Assembly: GCA_964471535.1 (NCBI GenBank)
Contig: CAYYHA010000018.1
Location: 1 to 36,185, forward strand
From: CAYYHA01 sp964471535
GTDB lineage: Bacteria; Myxococcota; Myxococcia; SLRQ01
DNA length: 36,185 bases
Direction of reading: 5' to 3'
Part shown: positions 1 to 7,047 of the stretch, piece after piece
Numbering within the stretch: the stretch's first letter is position 1
How the letters are laid out: each line of letters begins with the position of its first letter
Position numbers and translations under genes: made by a program
Notes under the pieces: generated by a model
What the model was told of the DNA's origin: nothing
The model's database searches: none
What the model saw: the letters and a program-made list of their open reading frames with translations, nothing else

Positions 1-1010
1 CCCAACCCGACCGATCGACTGCCGGTCCCCCGCTGGGCGAGGTAGGCAGCCGGGCCTCCCTCACGCGCCTCGATCTCCAGACGCTCGGCGAAGATCTCCC
101 GCATGTACTGGCGCAGGTGCGCACTGGAGACCGACTCCCGCCGCTCGGTGAGATAGTTCTCGAGGGCCAGCTGGAACGCCTCCGCGGTGGGCCATCGGTC
201 CTCCTTCCGCTTGGCGAGCGCCCGGAGGACGATCGGATCGAGTTCTGGCGGAACCACCGGGTTGAGCTGGCTCGGAGGCACCACCTCTGCACGCACGACC
301 GCATGCAGGGTCATGATCTCGCTCTTGCGCTTGAACAGCCGCTGCCCCGTGAGCAGCTCGTGCAGCATGATGCCCAGCGCGAAGATGTCGGTGCGGTGGT
401 CGACCTCCTTCCCCGCCGCCTGCTCGGGGCTCATGTACGCGTACTTCCCCTTGAGGACCCCGGAGCGGGTCTTGGTCGCCTTGTCCGCCGCCTTGGCAAT
501 GCCAAAGTCGACGACCTTCACTCCACCCTCGAAGGTGACCAGGATGTTCTGGGGAGAGACATCCCGGTGGACGATGCCCAGTGGCGTGCCGTCGGGTGCC
601 GTCATCGTGTGCGCATAGTGGAGACCCGCTGCGGCCTCGCTGATGATCTTGCACACCAAAGGGATGGGGATGGGCCTCTTCAGGCGCCGGCTCTCCCGAT
701 CGATGCGGCGCAGGTCCTCGCCGTGGATGTACTCCATGGCGATGTAGAGGGTGTCGTCCTCCTCGACGCGGCCGAGGTCGAAGACCTGCACCACGTTGGG
801 ATGGTTGAGGCGAGCGGCCAGGCGCGCCTCGTCGAAGAACATGGTGATGAACTCCTCGGTACCGGCCAGGTGGGGGAGCACCTGCTTGATCACCAGGAGC
901 TTCTCGAAGCCTTCCATGCCCGATTGGCGGGCGAGCCAGACCTGGGCCATCCCCCCGGATGCCAAGCGTTTGATGAGCTGGTAGCGACCGTATGAAACGA
1001 CTTCGCTCAC
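1..1010 (-). CDS. Eukaryote-type Ser/Thr protein kinase (3' end cut by window edge)
   Basis: This is a Hanks-type kinase that phosphorylates Ser/Thr on protein targets; 336 codons are visible and the frame is still open at base 1. From GTG at 1010 it begins MSEVVSYGRYQLIKRLASGG. It shows a glycine-rich loop (about residues 17-24), ATP-binding Lys42 (VIKQ), the catalytic loop HRDVSPQN with Asp150, DFG Asp168, and an activation segment ending YMSPEQ. The HRDVSPQN variant is typical of myxobacterial kinases. No membrane segment is visible before the edge, but one could follow. The start was chosen because the motif order begins at once after it; no strong ribosome site is seen. The gene lies 34 nt downstream of the anchored HEAT-like protein on the same strand, so it may be the last member of the matrixin operon. 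The substrate is unknown. Confidence 0.93.
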   Translation of the reverse strand, partial: MSEVVSYGRYQLIKRLASGGMAQVWLARQSGMEGFEKLLVIKQVLPHLAGTEEFITMFFDEARLAARLNHPNVVQVFDLGRVEEDDTLYIAMEYIHGEDLRRIDRESRRLKRPIPIPLVCKIISEAAAGLHYAHTMTAPDGTPLGIVHRDVSPQNILVTFEGGVKVVDFGIAKAADKATKTRSGVLKGKYAYMSPEQAAGKEVDHRTDIFALGIMLHELLTGQRLFKRKSEIMTLHAVVRAEVVPPSQLNPVVPPELDPIVLRALAKRKEDRWPTAEAFQLALENYLTERRESVSSAHLRQYMREIFAERLEIEAREGGPAAYLAQRGTGSRSVGL

Positions 1011-1044
1011 TTGGGTGCATGGTCGCACCGGCCACTTCGACGCG

Positions 1045-2313
1045 TCAACGCGCCGAAGGCGTGGGCACGGCCGCTGCGCGATCGCGACGCCGCTGCACGA
1101 AGAGGGGCACGAGCGCCATGCCCAGCAGCGCGAGGAGGCCGATGAGGACCAGCAGCATGCGCAGTCCAGTCTCCCGCTCGGCGGCCGCCCGGGCCGCTGC
1201 GGAGGCCCGGGCGGGCGGCTTTGCTGTCTCGAGGCCGGCGAGACGCTCGGCGATGAGGCTGCGCAGGCGTGGATCGGGCTCCTCCGCCTGCCGCGCGCGA
1301 AGCACCTCGAGCGCGGTGCCATCGCCTCGCTCCGCCAGCCGCGCCAGGCCCAGGATGGCCAGCTCGCGGGCGAGGTAGAGCCGATGGTGGAGGCTCCGCT
1401 CGAGCACACTGCGACCCCGATCGTCTCCCGCCGCCGCCAGCACCGCCGCATGCCCGGTGTGGAGGATCAGTGCGCCTGGGGAGGCACCGTCGCCCAGGGG
1501 CCGGAACCGGGCCCGCACCGGTGCCACCGCCCGAGCCAACCAGCCGGGTTCCTGCGGCGCCGCGAGGATGCGGCGGACGGCGAGCGTGGCAATCTCGGGG
1601 AGGTCGCTCTGCGTCAGCGCCCCCAGCTCCTCGGGGGGAAGCCGATCGGCCACCAGGGAGGCGGCGCTCACCCGAGCCCGCTTCGGCGCCGTCTCGTCGG
1701 CGGCCAGCGCCGCAAGGCGCGCGATCACCGCGCCGCGCAGGGTCCCCGAAGCGGCTGCCTCGGTGAGGCGGCGCTGAGCATGGCGATGCAGGACACGGGA
1801 CGGCGACGCGAGCGCCTCCGCCCACAGCTCGAGGCGCGCGTCCCGCGCCATCTCTCCCAAGGGCAATGCCCCGCGAACTCCCTCGACGTATCGGGTCCAC
1901 CCCGCGAGATCCGCCTCCACGTCCACCGGCTCCGACCACGGCCCGGCGAAGGCGAGATCGGGCACCCGCCCACAGACCGATCCCTCGCCGCTTCTCACCG
2001 TGCGCAACACCGCAAGTGAAGTCGCACCTGGCGCAAGCTGCAGCGCGTGGTGATCGGGGAGCAAGAGCTCGGTGGGCCCGATGGCCGCCGCCCCGTCGAG
2101 GATCCGCTCCACCTCGACGCGCTGCACCGCCGGCCACGCCTGCTGCGTGCACGGCTTCGGCGCCTCCGTGGCCCGCACCACGGCCACCGCCGACCCGCTT
2201 TGGAGCCACACATCCAGATCAGGGGGGACGGGAAGCAGGTGGGCCGACGCCGGCCCGGCGAGCACGACTGCACCCACGGCGATCATCGGTGTCATGAGCC
2301 AGCGCATCTTCAT
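1045..2313 (-). CDS. Exported HEAT-like protein with a C-terminal membrane anchor
   Basis: The family was not recognised. The 422-residue protein starts MKMRWLMTPMIAVGAVVLAG, a clear signal peptide with a likely cut after ASA. Residues about 25-130 form a strand-rich region (LLLPDHHALQL, SLAVLRTVRSG) resembling by eye the small secreted protein at 4288-4821. Residues about 150-370 are alpha-helical with HEAT-like periodicity (SRVLHRHAQRRL, ARVSAASLVADRL, LARELAILGLARL). It ends with a transmembrane helix (MLLVLIGLLALLGMALV) followed by an Arg-rich tail, so most of it should face outside the cytoplasmic membrane. The ATG overlaps the stop of the upstream matrixin by 4 bp, with GGAGG 6 nt before it, so translation is probably coupled. 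A scaffold or partner of the matrixins is inference from position only. Confidence 0.85.
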   Translation of the reverse strand: MKMRWLMTPMIAVGAVVLAGPASAHLLPVPPDLDVWLQSGSAVAVVRATEAPKPCTQQAWPAVQRVEVERILDGAAAIGPTELLLPDHHALQLAPGATSLAVLRTVRSGEGSVCGRVPDLAFAGPWSEPVDVEADLAGWTRYVEGVRGALPLGEMARDARLELWAEALASPSRVLHRHAQRRLTEAAASGTLRGAVIARLAALAADETAPKRARVSAASLVADRLPPEELGALTQSDLPEIATLAVRRILAAPQEPGWLARAVAPVRARFRPLGDGASPGALILHTGHAAVLAAAGDDRGRSVLERSLHHRLYLARELAILGLARLAERGDGTALEVLRARQAEEPDPRLRSLIAERLAGLETAKPPARASAAARAAAERETGLRMLLVLIGLLALLGMALVPLFVQRRRDRAAAVPTPSAR

Positions 2314-3284
2314 CGACGCCTCCACACCCAAAAGAATAGAACAACCAAGGCCAACGGGAGTCCGCCGGCGGGACCGCCGCCGCTGCCGCAGCCGAGACAC
2401 CCGCGACTATCGAGGTCGGACTGGATGAGCCGGTAGCTCAAGCTTTGTCCAAAGCAAGTGAGCGTCGGCCCACCCACAGGATAGATCGTGCACAGACCTT
2501 CCCGATCGTCCTCCTCCAGGGTCCGCTTGTCGAGTTCCCCCGCTTCGGCCGAGGCGAACATGGTGGCACCGGGAACGGTGCTGTGGTCGAGCCCTAGGAC
2601 ATGGCCCACCTCATGGGTGACCGTGTTGGCGACGTCGGTACGCACACACCCGTCCTCGAGGCACGCGCCACGGAAGCAGCGCGTGCCGGCGGCGCAGTCC
2701 GCGTCGCCCGTACAGACCGGCGGCACCTCCGGGTCGTCGCAGGCGGGTGCGTCACGGGTCGTGAACCAGAACTCGGCGCCGTTGAGTTCGATGTCGGCAT
2801 CGTTGAGCTCGCCAGTCACCGAATCGAAGGTGGTGGTGGTCACCGCGATGACCCCCGAGGGATGCTCCCAACAGTCGTACTTGGATCCACAGCACTCCCC
2901 GCCGGTGGTCAGGCAGAGCCAGCAGGGATCCTGTGCAGGCGCCACGTTGCTGCACGCGCGCTCCCGCCACACCACGAGGTTCGTGTTCTCCGGATCTCCC
3001 TCGCGGTAGCCGACCGTCCCGCGGCTGACGAGGCCACGATAGACGAAGTGGACGTCGCTACACTCGACCTCCGACCAAGCCTGAAAGCTCTGCCGCACCG
3101 CGAGCACGTCGGACCCATCCTGCAGGTCGTCACTGCCCGCCTGGTGGATGCGATAGGAAATCTCCCGCTCGCCCCACCACAGGCAGGCGTCACTGAAGGG
3201 AACCTTGGAGCGGACGAAGGCCGCCGCCGGGCTGCTCAGGGCGCCGGCGAGGAGGAGGCAGGCAGCACCTCGCCACAGCGTCAT
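2310..3284 (-). CDS. Secreted matrixin-type zinc metalloprotease 1, MYXO-CTERM-like tail
   Basis: Predicted M10-clan zinc endopeptidase of 324 residues. It starts MTLWRGAACLLLAGALSSPA, a signal peptide. The metal site HEVGHVLGLDH is at residues 224-234, with His224, His228 and His234 as ligands and Glu225 as base, followed by a Met-turn candidate (ATMFAS). Just before the zinc helix is a Cys-rich insert (about 185-215) containing CTGDADCAAGTRC, a pattern also present in the lipoprotein at 13225. The C-terminus GCLGCGSGGGPAGG plus a hydrophobic run plus WRRR looks like a MYXO-CTERM sorting tail, which in myxobacteria is linked to cell-surface anchoring. No pro-domain is evident between signal peptide and catalytic domain. 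ATG overlaps the stop of matrixin 2 by 4 bp, and its own stop overlaps the next ATG. Substrate unknown. Confidence 0.93.
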   Translation of the reverse strand: MTLWRGAACLLLAGALSSPAAAFVRSKVPFSDACLWWGEREISYRIHQAGSDDLQDGSDVLAVRQSFQAWSEVECSDVHFVYRGLVSRGTVGYREGDPENTNLVVWRERACSNVAPAQDPCWLCLTTGGECCGSKYDCWEHPSGVIAVTTTTFDSVTGELNDADIELNGAEFWFTTRDAPACDDPEVPPVCTGDADCAAGTRCFRGACLEDGCVRTDVANTVTHEVGHVLGLDHSTVPGATMFASAEAGELDKRTLEEDDREGLCTIYPVGGPTLTCFGQSLSYRLIQSDLDSRGCLGCGSGGGPAGGLPLALVVLFFWVWRRR

Positions 3285-4291
3285 GGGCGCCGCCCCCAGA
3301 GCCAGAGGCCAATCACCCAGGCGCCGGCCGGTGCCCCCTCGCAGCCAAGACACCCTGCCGCTCCATCGGGGCTGGGCGGCGGCGCGACGGTCACGGCCCC
3401 ATAGATCCAGGTGGCCCGCCCGGTGGCATCGGCCACCCGGAGATCGTAGGTGCCCGGAGGAAGGCCCTCCGTGGCGAGATGCGTCCCCTCGAGCGCCGCC
3501 TCGAAGCGACGGCCGTCGTCGGCGTCGACCCACGCCACGTCCATGGGGCCCACGAGCTCCGTCTCGAGGCGGTAGCCGCCTGGCTCCGCGGCCCCCCGGG
3601 CCACCGGGGGCGGGCCGGGGGCAGGACCGTAGAGCGCCTGCAGGCCGGCGATGTCGTCGGCTGCGGGCACGCGCCGCGCCTCGCCGGGGGAGACGGCAGC
3701 GAACATGATCGCAGCGCTCTGCTGCGGTCCGGCGCCAGTGCAGGGTGGAGCGCCGGGCGCGTCGCAGTTGTGCCCCAGGCCCAGGACGTGCCCCAGCTCG
3801 TGAGCGGCCACCGTCCACAGGTCGAGCGAATCGCGGGCGAGGCGCTCGTCACCGAAGCGGACCCCAGCCCAATTGAAAGCAACGTCGGCCTCTCGCACCA
3901 CGCCGCTGTCCACCTCCACTCGGGTGAAGGTTGCCGCACCGGTCACCTCGGGATCGCCGAGCTCAGGGGGCCACTCGCTCACGGCGATGAGGGTGTTCTT
4001 CCCATCCTCGAAGTCGAGGGTGGACCCCACGGCACCGCCATAGCCGAAGGCGATGTCCGCGTCCCCGCCCTGCACCCAGCTCTCGGCGCCGCGCCGCAGC
4101 ACGCGAAAGGCCCAGCGGCGATCCTCGGCGGGAAAGGAGGAGAGCCCGTAGCGGAGGACCACCTGCACCCCCTCCCAGTGCTGCACCGCACCCGATGCGG
4201 TCCGCTCGAGGGTGTACGCGAGCGCCGCGGCGCCGTGCGCCGTCGCGAGGACGGCGACGAGGGTGCCCAGCAGGATCCGCCGCAACCTCAT
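3281..4291 (-). CDS. Secreted matrixin-type zinc metalloprotease 2, MYXO-CTERM-like tail
   Basis: Predicted matrixin of 336 residues. The signal peptide MRLRRILLGTLVAVLATAHG is followed directly by the catalytic domain without an obvious pro-region. Zinc motif HELGHVLGLGH is at residues 164-174; the Met-turn is probably AIMFAAV. Downstream of the catalytic domain (about 220-300) is a Pro-rich linker and a small strand-rich domain (YRLETELVGPMDVAWVDADD and PPGTYDLRVADATGRATW) that looks like an Ig/FnIII-type accessory module. The end, GAAGCLGCEGAPAGAWVIGLWLWGRRP, is a short Cys-hydrophobic-Arg tail resembling MYXO-CTERM. The start overlaps the stop of the upstream small secreted protein by 4 bp, and its stop overlaps the start of matrixin 1, so the genes are translationally coupled. 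A surface-anchored protease is inferred. Confidence 0.92.
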   Translation of the reverse strand: MRLRRILLGTLVAVLATAHGAAALAYTLERTASGAVQHWEGVQVVLRYGLSSFPAEDRRWAFRVLRRGAESWVQGGDADIAFGYGGAVGSTLDFEDGKNTLIAVSEWPPELGDPEVTGAATFTRVEVDSGVVREADVAFNWAGVRFGDERLARDSLDLWTVAAHELGHVLGLGHNCDAPGAPPCTGAGPQQSAAIMFAAVSPGEARRVPAADDIAGLQALYGPAPGPPPVARGAAEPGGYRLETELVGPMDVAWVDADDGRRFEAALEGTHLATEGLPPGTYDLRVADATGRATWIYGAVTVAPPPSPDGAAGCLGCEGAPAGAWVIGLWLWGRRP

Positions 4292-4821
4292 CGCCCGGTC
4301 CACGCCTCCTCGACCTGGCGGCGGAAGGCGCCGGGATCGAGATCCGATTCGCCCGCGAGCGCCGCAGGATCGGGTCCGCCGGGGATGGTCACGAACTCGA
4401 TGCCCTCGAGCCGGCGCCGCAGGCGGCCGTCCTCGAGGCGCCAGATGGAGAGCCCGTAGAGCACCGGCTCGTACCACTGCGCAGCAGCCGGCGGGCGGCG
4501 GCGCAGCACGAGGGCGAGGACCTCCCCCACGGCGGGCAGAGCGAGACCTGCCACCCGCTGGCTTCGCCCCGCCAGGTCGCCGCCGGGGAGCAGCAGCTCG
4601 AAGCGCGGTGCGATCGTCCCCGCGACCACCTCCTGCACCTCGACCTCCAACACGGTGAAGAGGCGGCGCCCTTCGTCCGCCTCCAGGCTGCGGCGGCCGA
4701 CGATTCGTCCGACCACCACCGCGTCGGCGGCGCGCACCTGCTCCGCGAGCGTCACGGGGCGGTAGGTGCTCCCCGCGAGCGCTGGGACGAGGAGCAGGAG
4801 CAGGACGCTGCGCCGTCGCAT
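4288..4821 (-). CDS. Small secreted protein, first gene of the matrixin operon; candidate protease partner
   Basis: The family was not recognised. The 177-residue protein has a signal peptide (MRRRSVLLLLLVPALAGSTY) and a compact mature domain with no Cys. Its core pattern, VVVGRIVGRR, then VLEVEVQEVVAG, then ELLLPGGDLAGRSQRVAG, then GEVLALVLRRR, matches by eye the C-terminal half of the fused matrixin at 7022-8353, where GGELDGLVQSVAGVRPLVPGEEVVVMLTRRG can be aligned piece by piece. The same domain type therefore goes with matrixins at both loci here. It could be an inhibitor, folding helper or substrate-recruiting subunit; nothing in the sequence decides among these. It is the first gene of a four-gene chain of 4-bp overlaps, and its ATG lies 8 nt after a TATGAT box, suggesting a leaderless transcript. 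Confidence 0.82.
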   Translation of the reverse strand: MRRRSVLLLLLVPALAGSTYRPVTLAEQVRAADAVVVGRIVGRRSLEADEGRRLFTVLEVEVQEVVAGTIAPRFELLLPGGDLAGRSQRVAGLALPAVGEVLALVLRRRPPAAAQWYEPVLYGLSIWRLEDGRLRRRLEGIEFVTIPGGPDPAALAGESDLDPGAFRRQVEEAWTGR

Positions 4822-4829
4822 GGGGGCGG

Positions 4830-4835
4830 ATCATA
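4830..4835 (-). promoter_or_regulatory. Predicted -10 box for the matrixin operon
   Basis: On the minus strand TATGAT (5/6 to the sigma-70 consensus) ends 8 nt before the ATG at 4821, and no Shine-Dalgarno sequence lies between them. Transcription would start at or next to the ATG. No clear -35 box is seen, which lowers certainty. The 63-bp gap is shared with the divergent gltX promoter. Confidence 0.45.
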
Positions 4836-4867
4836 GCGCAGGATCGATGGCGCGGCTGCGCTGCTTC

Positions 4868-4876
4868 TGCTAACAG
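4868..4876 (+). promoter_or_regulatory. Predicted extended -10 box for gltX
   Basis: TGCTAACAG is an extended -10 element (TGn plus TAACAG) ending 8 nt before the gltX ATG at 4885. There is no ribosome site in the gap, so the mRNA is probably leaderless or nearly so. No convincing -35 box is present. Confidence 0.4.
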
Positions 4877-4884
4877 CCCCGACC

Positions 4885-6315
4885 ATGGGACCCAGAGTAC
4901 GCTTCGCCCCTTCGCCCACCGGCTACCTGCACATCGGTGGCGCCCGGACCGCTCTCTTCAACTGGCTCTGGGCGCGGCGCCACGGCGGAGTCTTCGTGCT
5001 CCGTATCGAGGACACCGATCGCGAACGCTCGAGCATCGAATCGGTCCGGGCCATCCTCGACGGCCTGCGTTGGCTGGGGCTCGACTGGGACGAAGGCCCC
5101 GAGGTCGGCGGCGCCTACGGCCCGTACTTTCAGATGGAGCGTCTCGAGATCTACCGCGCGCACGCGGAGCGCCTCATCCGGGAAGGGAAGGCCTACCGGT
5201 GCTACTGCACGAAGGAGGAACTCGACGCGCTTCGCGAGGCAGCACAGGCGCGGGGGGAGCAATTCCGCTATCCCGGAACCTGCCGGGAGCGTGAGGACCG
5301 TCCCGATCTGCCGCACGTCGTTCGCATCAAGATGCCCACCGAGGGTGCAACCACCTTCGAGGACGTCGTTCGAGGCACGATTACCACCCCCCACGAGACG
5401 CTACAGGACGAGGTCATCCTGCGCGGAGACGGGGTGCCTCTGTACAACTTCGGCGCGGTGGTGGACGACGCCACCATGGAGATCACCCTCGTCGCGCGGG
5501 GCGACGACCACATCAACAATACCGCCCGGCAGATCCTGATCTTCCAGGCGCTGGGCTACGAGCCCCCCCGCTACGCCCACCTGCCGATGATCCTGGGTCC
5601 CGACAAGAAGCGGCTCTCGAAGCGGCACGGCGCGGTGAGCGTCACCTGGTATCGGGAGCAGGGCTACCTGCCCCACGCGATGGTGAACTACCTGGCGCGG
5701 CTGGGCTGGTCCTGGGACGACAAGACGGAGATCTTCTCGCGAGAGGAACTGCTCGAGCGCTTCGACTTCGATCGCGTGGGGAAGAGCCCTGCGATCTTCG
5801 ATGCGGAGAAGCTGGCCTGGATCAACCAGCACTGGATGAAGGAGAGCAGCGATGCGGTGCTCGCCGGGTACCTGGTGGACTTCCTGAAGGCGCGAGGCAT
5901 CGAAGCAGAGCCGGACGAGAAGCTCCTGAAGATCGTCGCGGCATACAAACCACGGGTGAAGACGCTGGCCGAGATGGCCGACCGCGCCCGGGTCTTCTAC
6001 AGCCGGGGGGTGCCGGAGTTCGACGAGAAGGCGAAGAAGAAGTTCCTGGTCCCGGCCAACCGCGAGGTCTTAGTGGCGGTTCGTGAGCAGCTGGCCGCGA
6101 TGGAGGCGGTGGACGAAGAAGCCCTCGAGGCGTGGATGCGCAGCTATGCTGCGGAGCGCGGGGTGGGACTCGGCAAGGTGGCGCAGCCGGTGCGGGTGGC
6201 CCTGGTCGGGGGCACCGCCTCCCCTGGCCTCTTCGAGACGGTCGCGATGATCGGGCGCGAGGAGAGCATCCGGCGCCTCGACGAAGCGGTGGCGCGCATC
6301 GACGAGGCCGCGTGA
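4885..6315 (+). CDS. gltX: Glutamyl-tRNA synthetase
   Basis: Class I aminoacyl-tRNA synthetase that charges tRNA-Glu with glutamate in the cytoplasm. The 476-residue length fits bacterial GluRS. The start MGPRVRFAPSPTGYLHIGG places the HIGH-type motif HIGG at residues 16-19, and the KMSKS-type loop KRLSKR is at 242-247. A zinc-site candidate, Cys106-x-Cys108 with Cys133 downstream, lies in the insertion domain. The C-terminal half is the helical anticodon-binding region. The start is fixed by family alignment although no Shine-Dalgarno is present; an extended -10 box ends 8 nt upstream. The CPBP gene begins 3 nt after the stop, so they are probably cotranscribed. Whether it is discriminating or also charges tRNA-Gln cannot be told here. 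Confidence 0.97.
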   Translation: MGPRVRFAPSPTGYLHIGGARTALFNWLWARRHGGVFVLRIEDTDRERSSIESVRAILDGLRWLGLDWDEGPEVGGAYGPYFQMERLEIYRAHAERLIREGKAYRCYCTKEELDALREAAQARGEQFRYPGTCREREDRPDLPHVVRIKMPTEGATTFEDVVRGTITTPHETLQDEVILRGDGVPLYNFGAVVDDATMEITLVARGDDHINNTARQILIFQALGYEPPRYAHLPMILGPDKKRLSKRHGAVSVTWYREQGYLPHAMVNYLARLGWSWDDKTEIFSREELLERFDFDRVGKSPAIFDAEKLAWINQHWMKESSDAVLAGYLVDFLKARGIEAEPDEKLLKIVAAYKPRVKTLAEMADRARVFYSRGVPEFDEKAKKKFLVPANREVLVAVREQLAAMEAVDEEALEAWMRSYAAERGVGLGKVAQPVRVALVGGTASPGLFETVAMIGREESIRRLDEAVARIDEAA

Positions 6316-6318
6316 CGC

Positions 6319-7047
6319 ATGGGTCGACTTCGCACCTGGCTCGAGGAGAGCTTCGCGGGAACCGATCTCAGCAGCGGTGTCATCGCCTCGGTGACGGCGC
6401 TCGTACTCCTCGTCTCGCGGTATCGCGGCGGTGTCGGCGGCTATCACCGGCTCTTCGGGTCCGCCTTCTCCGGGCATCCCTTCGAGCCGCTCTACGATCA
6501 CCTGTATTGGTTTGGCGCCTCCTTCGTCCTCTACGGGCTGATCCCCCTGGGCATCGTGCTGCTGCTCCCCGGCGAGCGGCTGCGCGATTACGGTATCGGA
6601 CTGGGCGCGTGGCGCCTGGGCCTGAAGGTCACGCTGCTCTTTGCGGCGGTGATGGTGCCCTTGGTCTTCGTCGTGAGCCGTATCGAAGGGCTCGGCTTCA
6701 CGCGTACCTACCCGCTCGATCCCGACGCGGTTCGATCGTGGACCTTCTTCTGGGTCTACGAGCCCTGGTACGCCCTGTACTTCGTGGCCTGGGAGTTCCT
6801 CTTTCGCGGCTTCCTGCTCTTCGGACTCGCGCGACGAATCGGGACGCACGCGATCTGGGTACAGCTCATCCCCTTCGCCTTGATGCACGCCGGCAAGCCA
6901 GAGCTCGAGGCCTACGGCAGCATCGTCGCGGGCGTGGCCCTCGGGATTCTCGCCCTCCGAACGCGCTCCTTCTGGTGGGGTGCCTTCCTGCACGCGGGAA
7001 TCGCCGCTTGCATGGACCTCGTCAGCGCCGCCGCGCGAATTCCTTGA
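6319..7047 (+). CDS. CPBP-family intramembrane metalloprotease-like protein
   Basis: A 242-residue multi-pass inner-membrane protein with about six hydrophobic segments. It carries the CPBP (Abi/Rce1-like) signatures: motif 1 as WEFLFRGFLL (about residues 157-166), where the usual first Glu of EExxxR is Trp while the second Glu and the Arg remain, then PFALMHAGKPELEAYGS with a His-x4-Glu arrangement, and a last motif WGAFLHAGIA with a His. Family members are putative membrane-embedded proteases; the substrate is unknown here. It begins 3 nt after the gltX stop with no separate promoter. Its last 26 bp overlap the 3' end of the convergent fused matrixin gene. Function by family only. Confidence 0.87.
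   Translation: MGRLRTWLEESFAGTDLSSGVIASVTALVLLVSRYRGGVGGYHRLFGSAFSGHPFEPLYDHLYWFGASFVLYGLIPLGIVLLLPGERLRDYGIGLGAWRLGLKVTLLFAAVMVPLVFVVSRIEGLGFTRTYPLDPDAVRSWTFFWVYEPWYALYFVAWEFLFRGFLLFGLARRIGTHAIWVQLIPFALMHAGKPELEAYGSIVAGVALGILALRTRSFWWGAFLHAGIAACMDLVSAAARIP

Noticed and set aside
61..1035. A 324-codon minus-strand frame over the kinase
   Set aside because: The Pro/Arg/His-rich product is out of frame with the clear kinase motifs read from GTG 1010.
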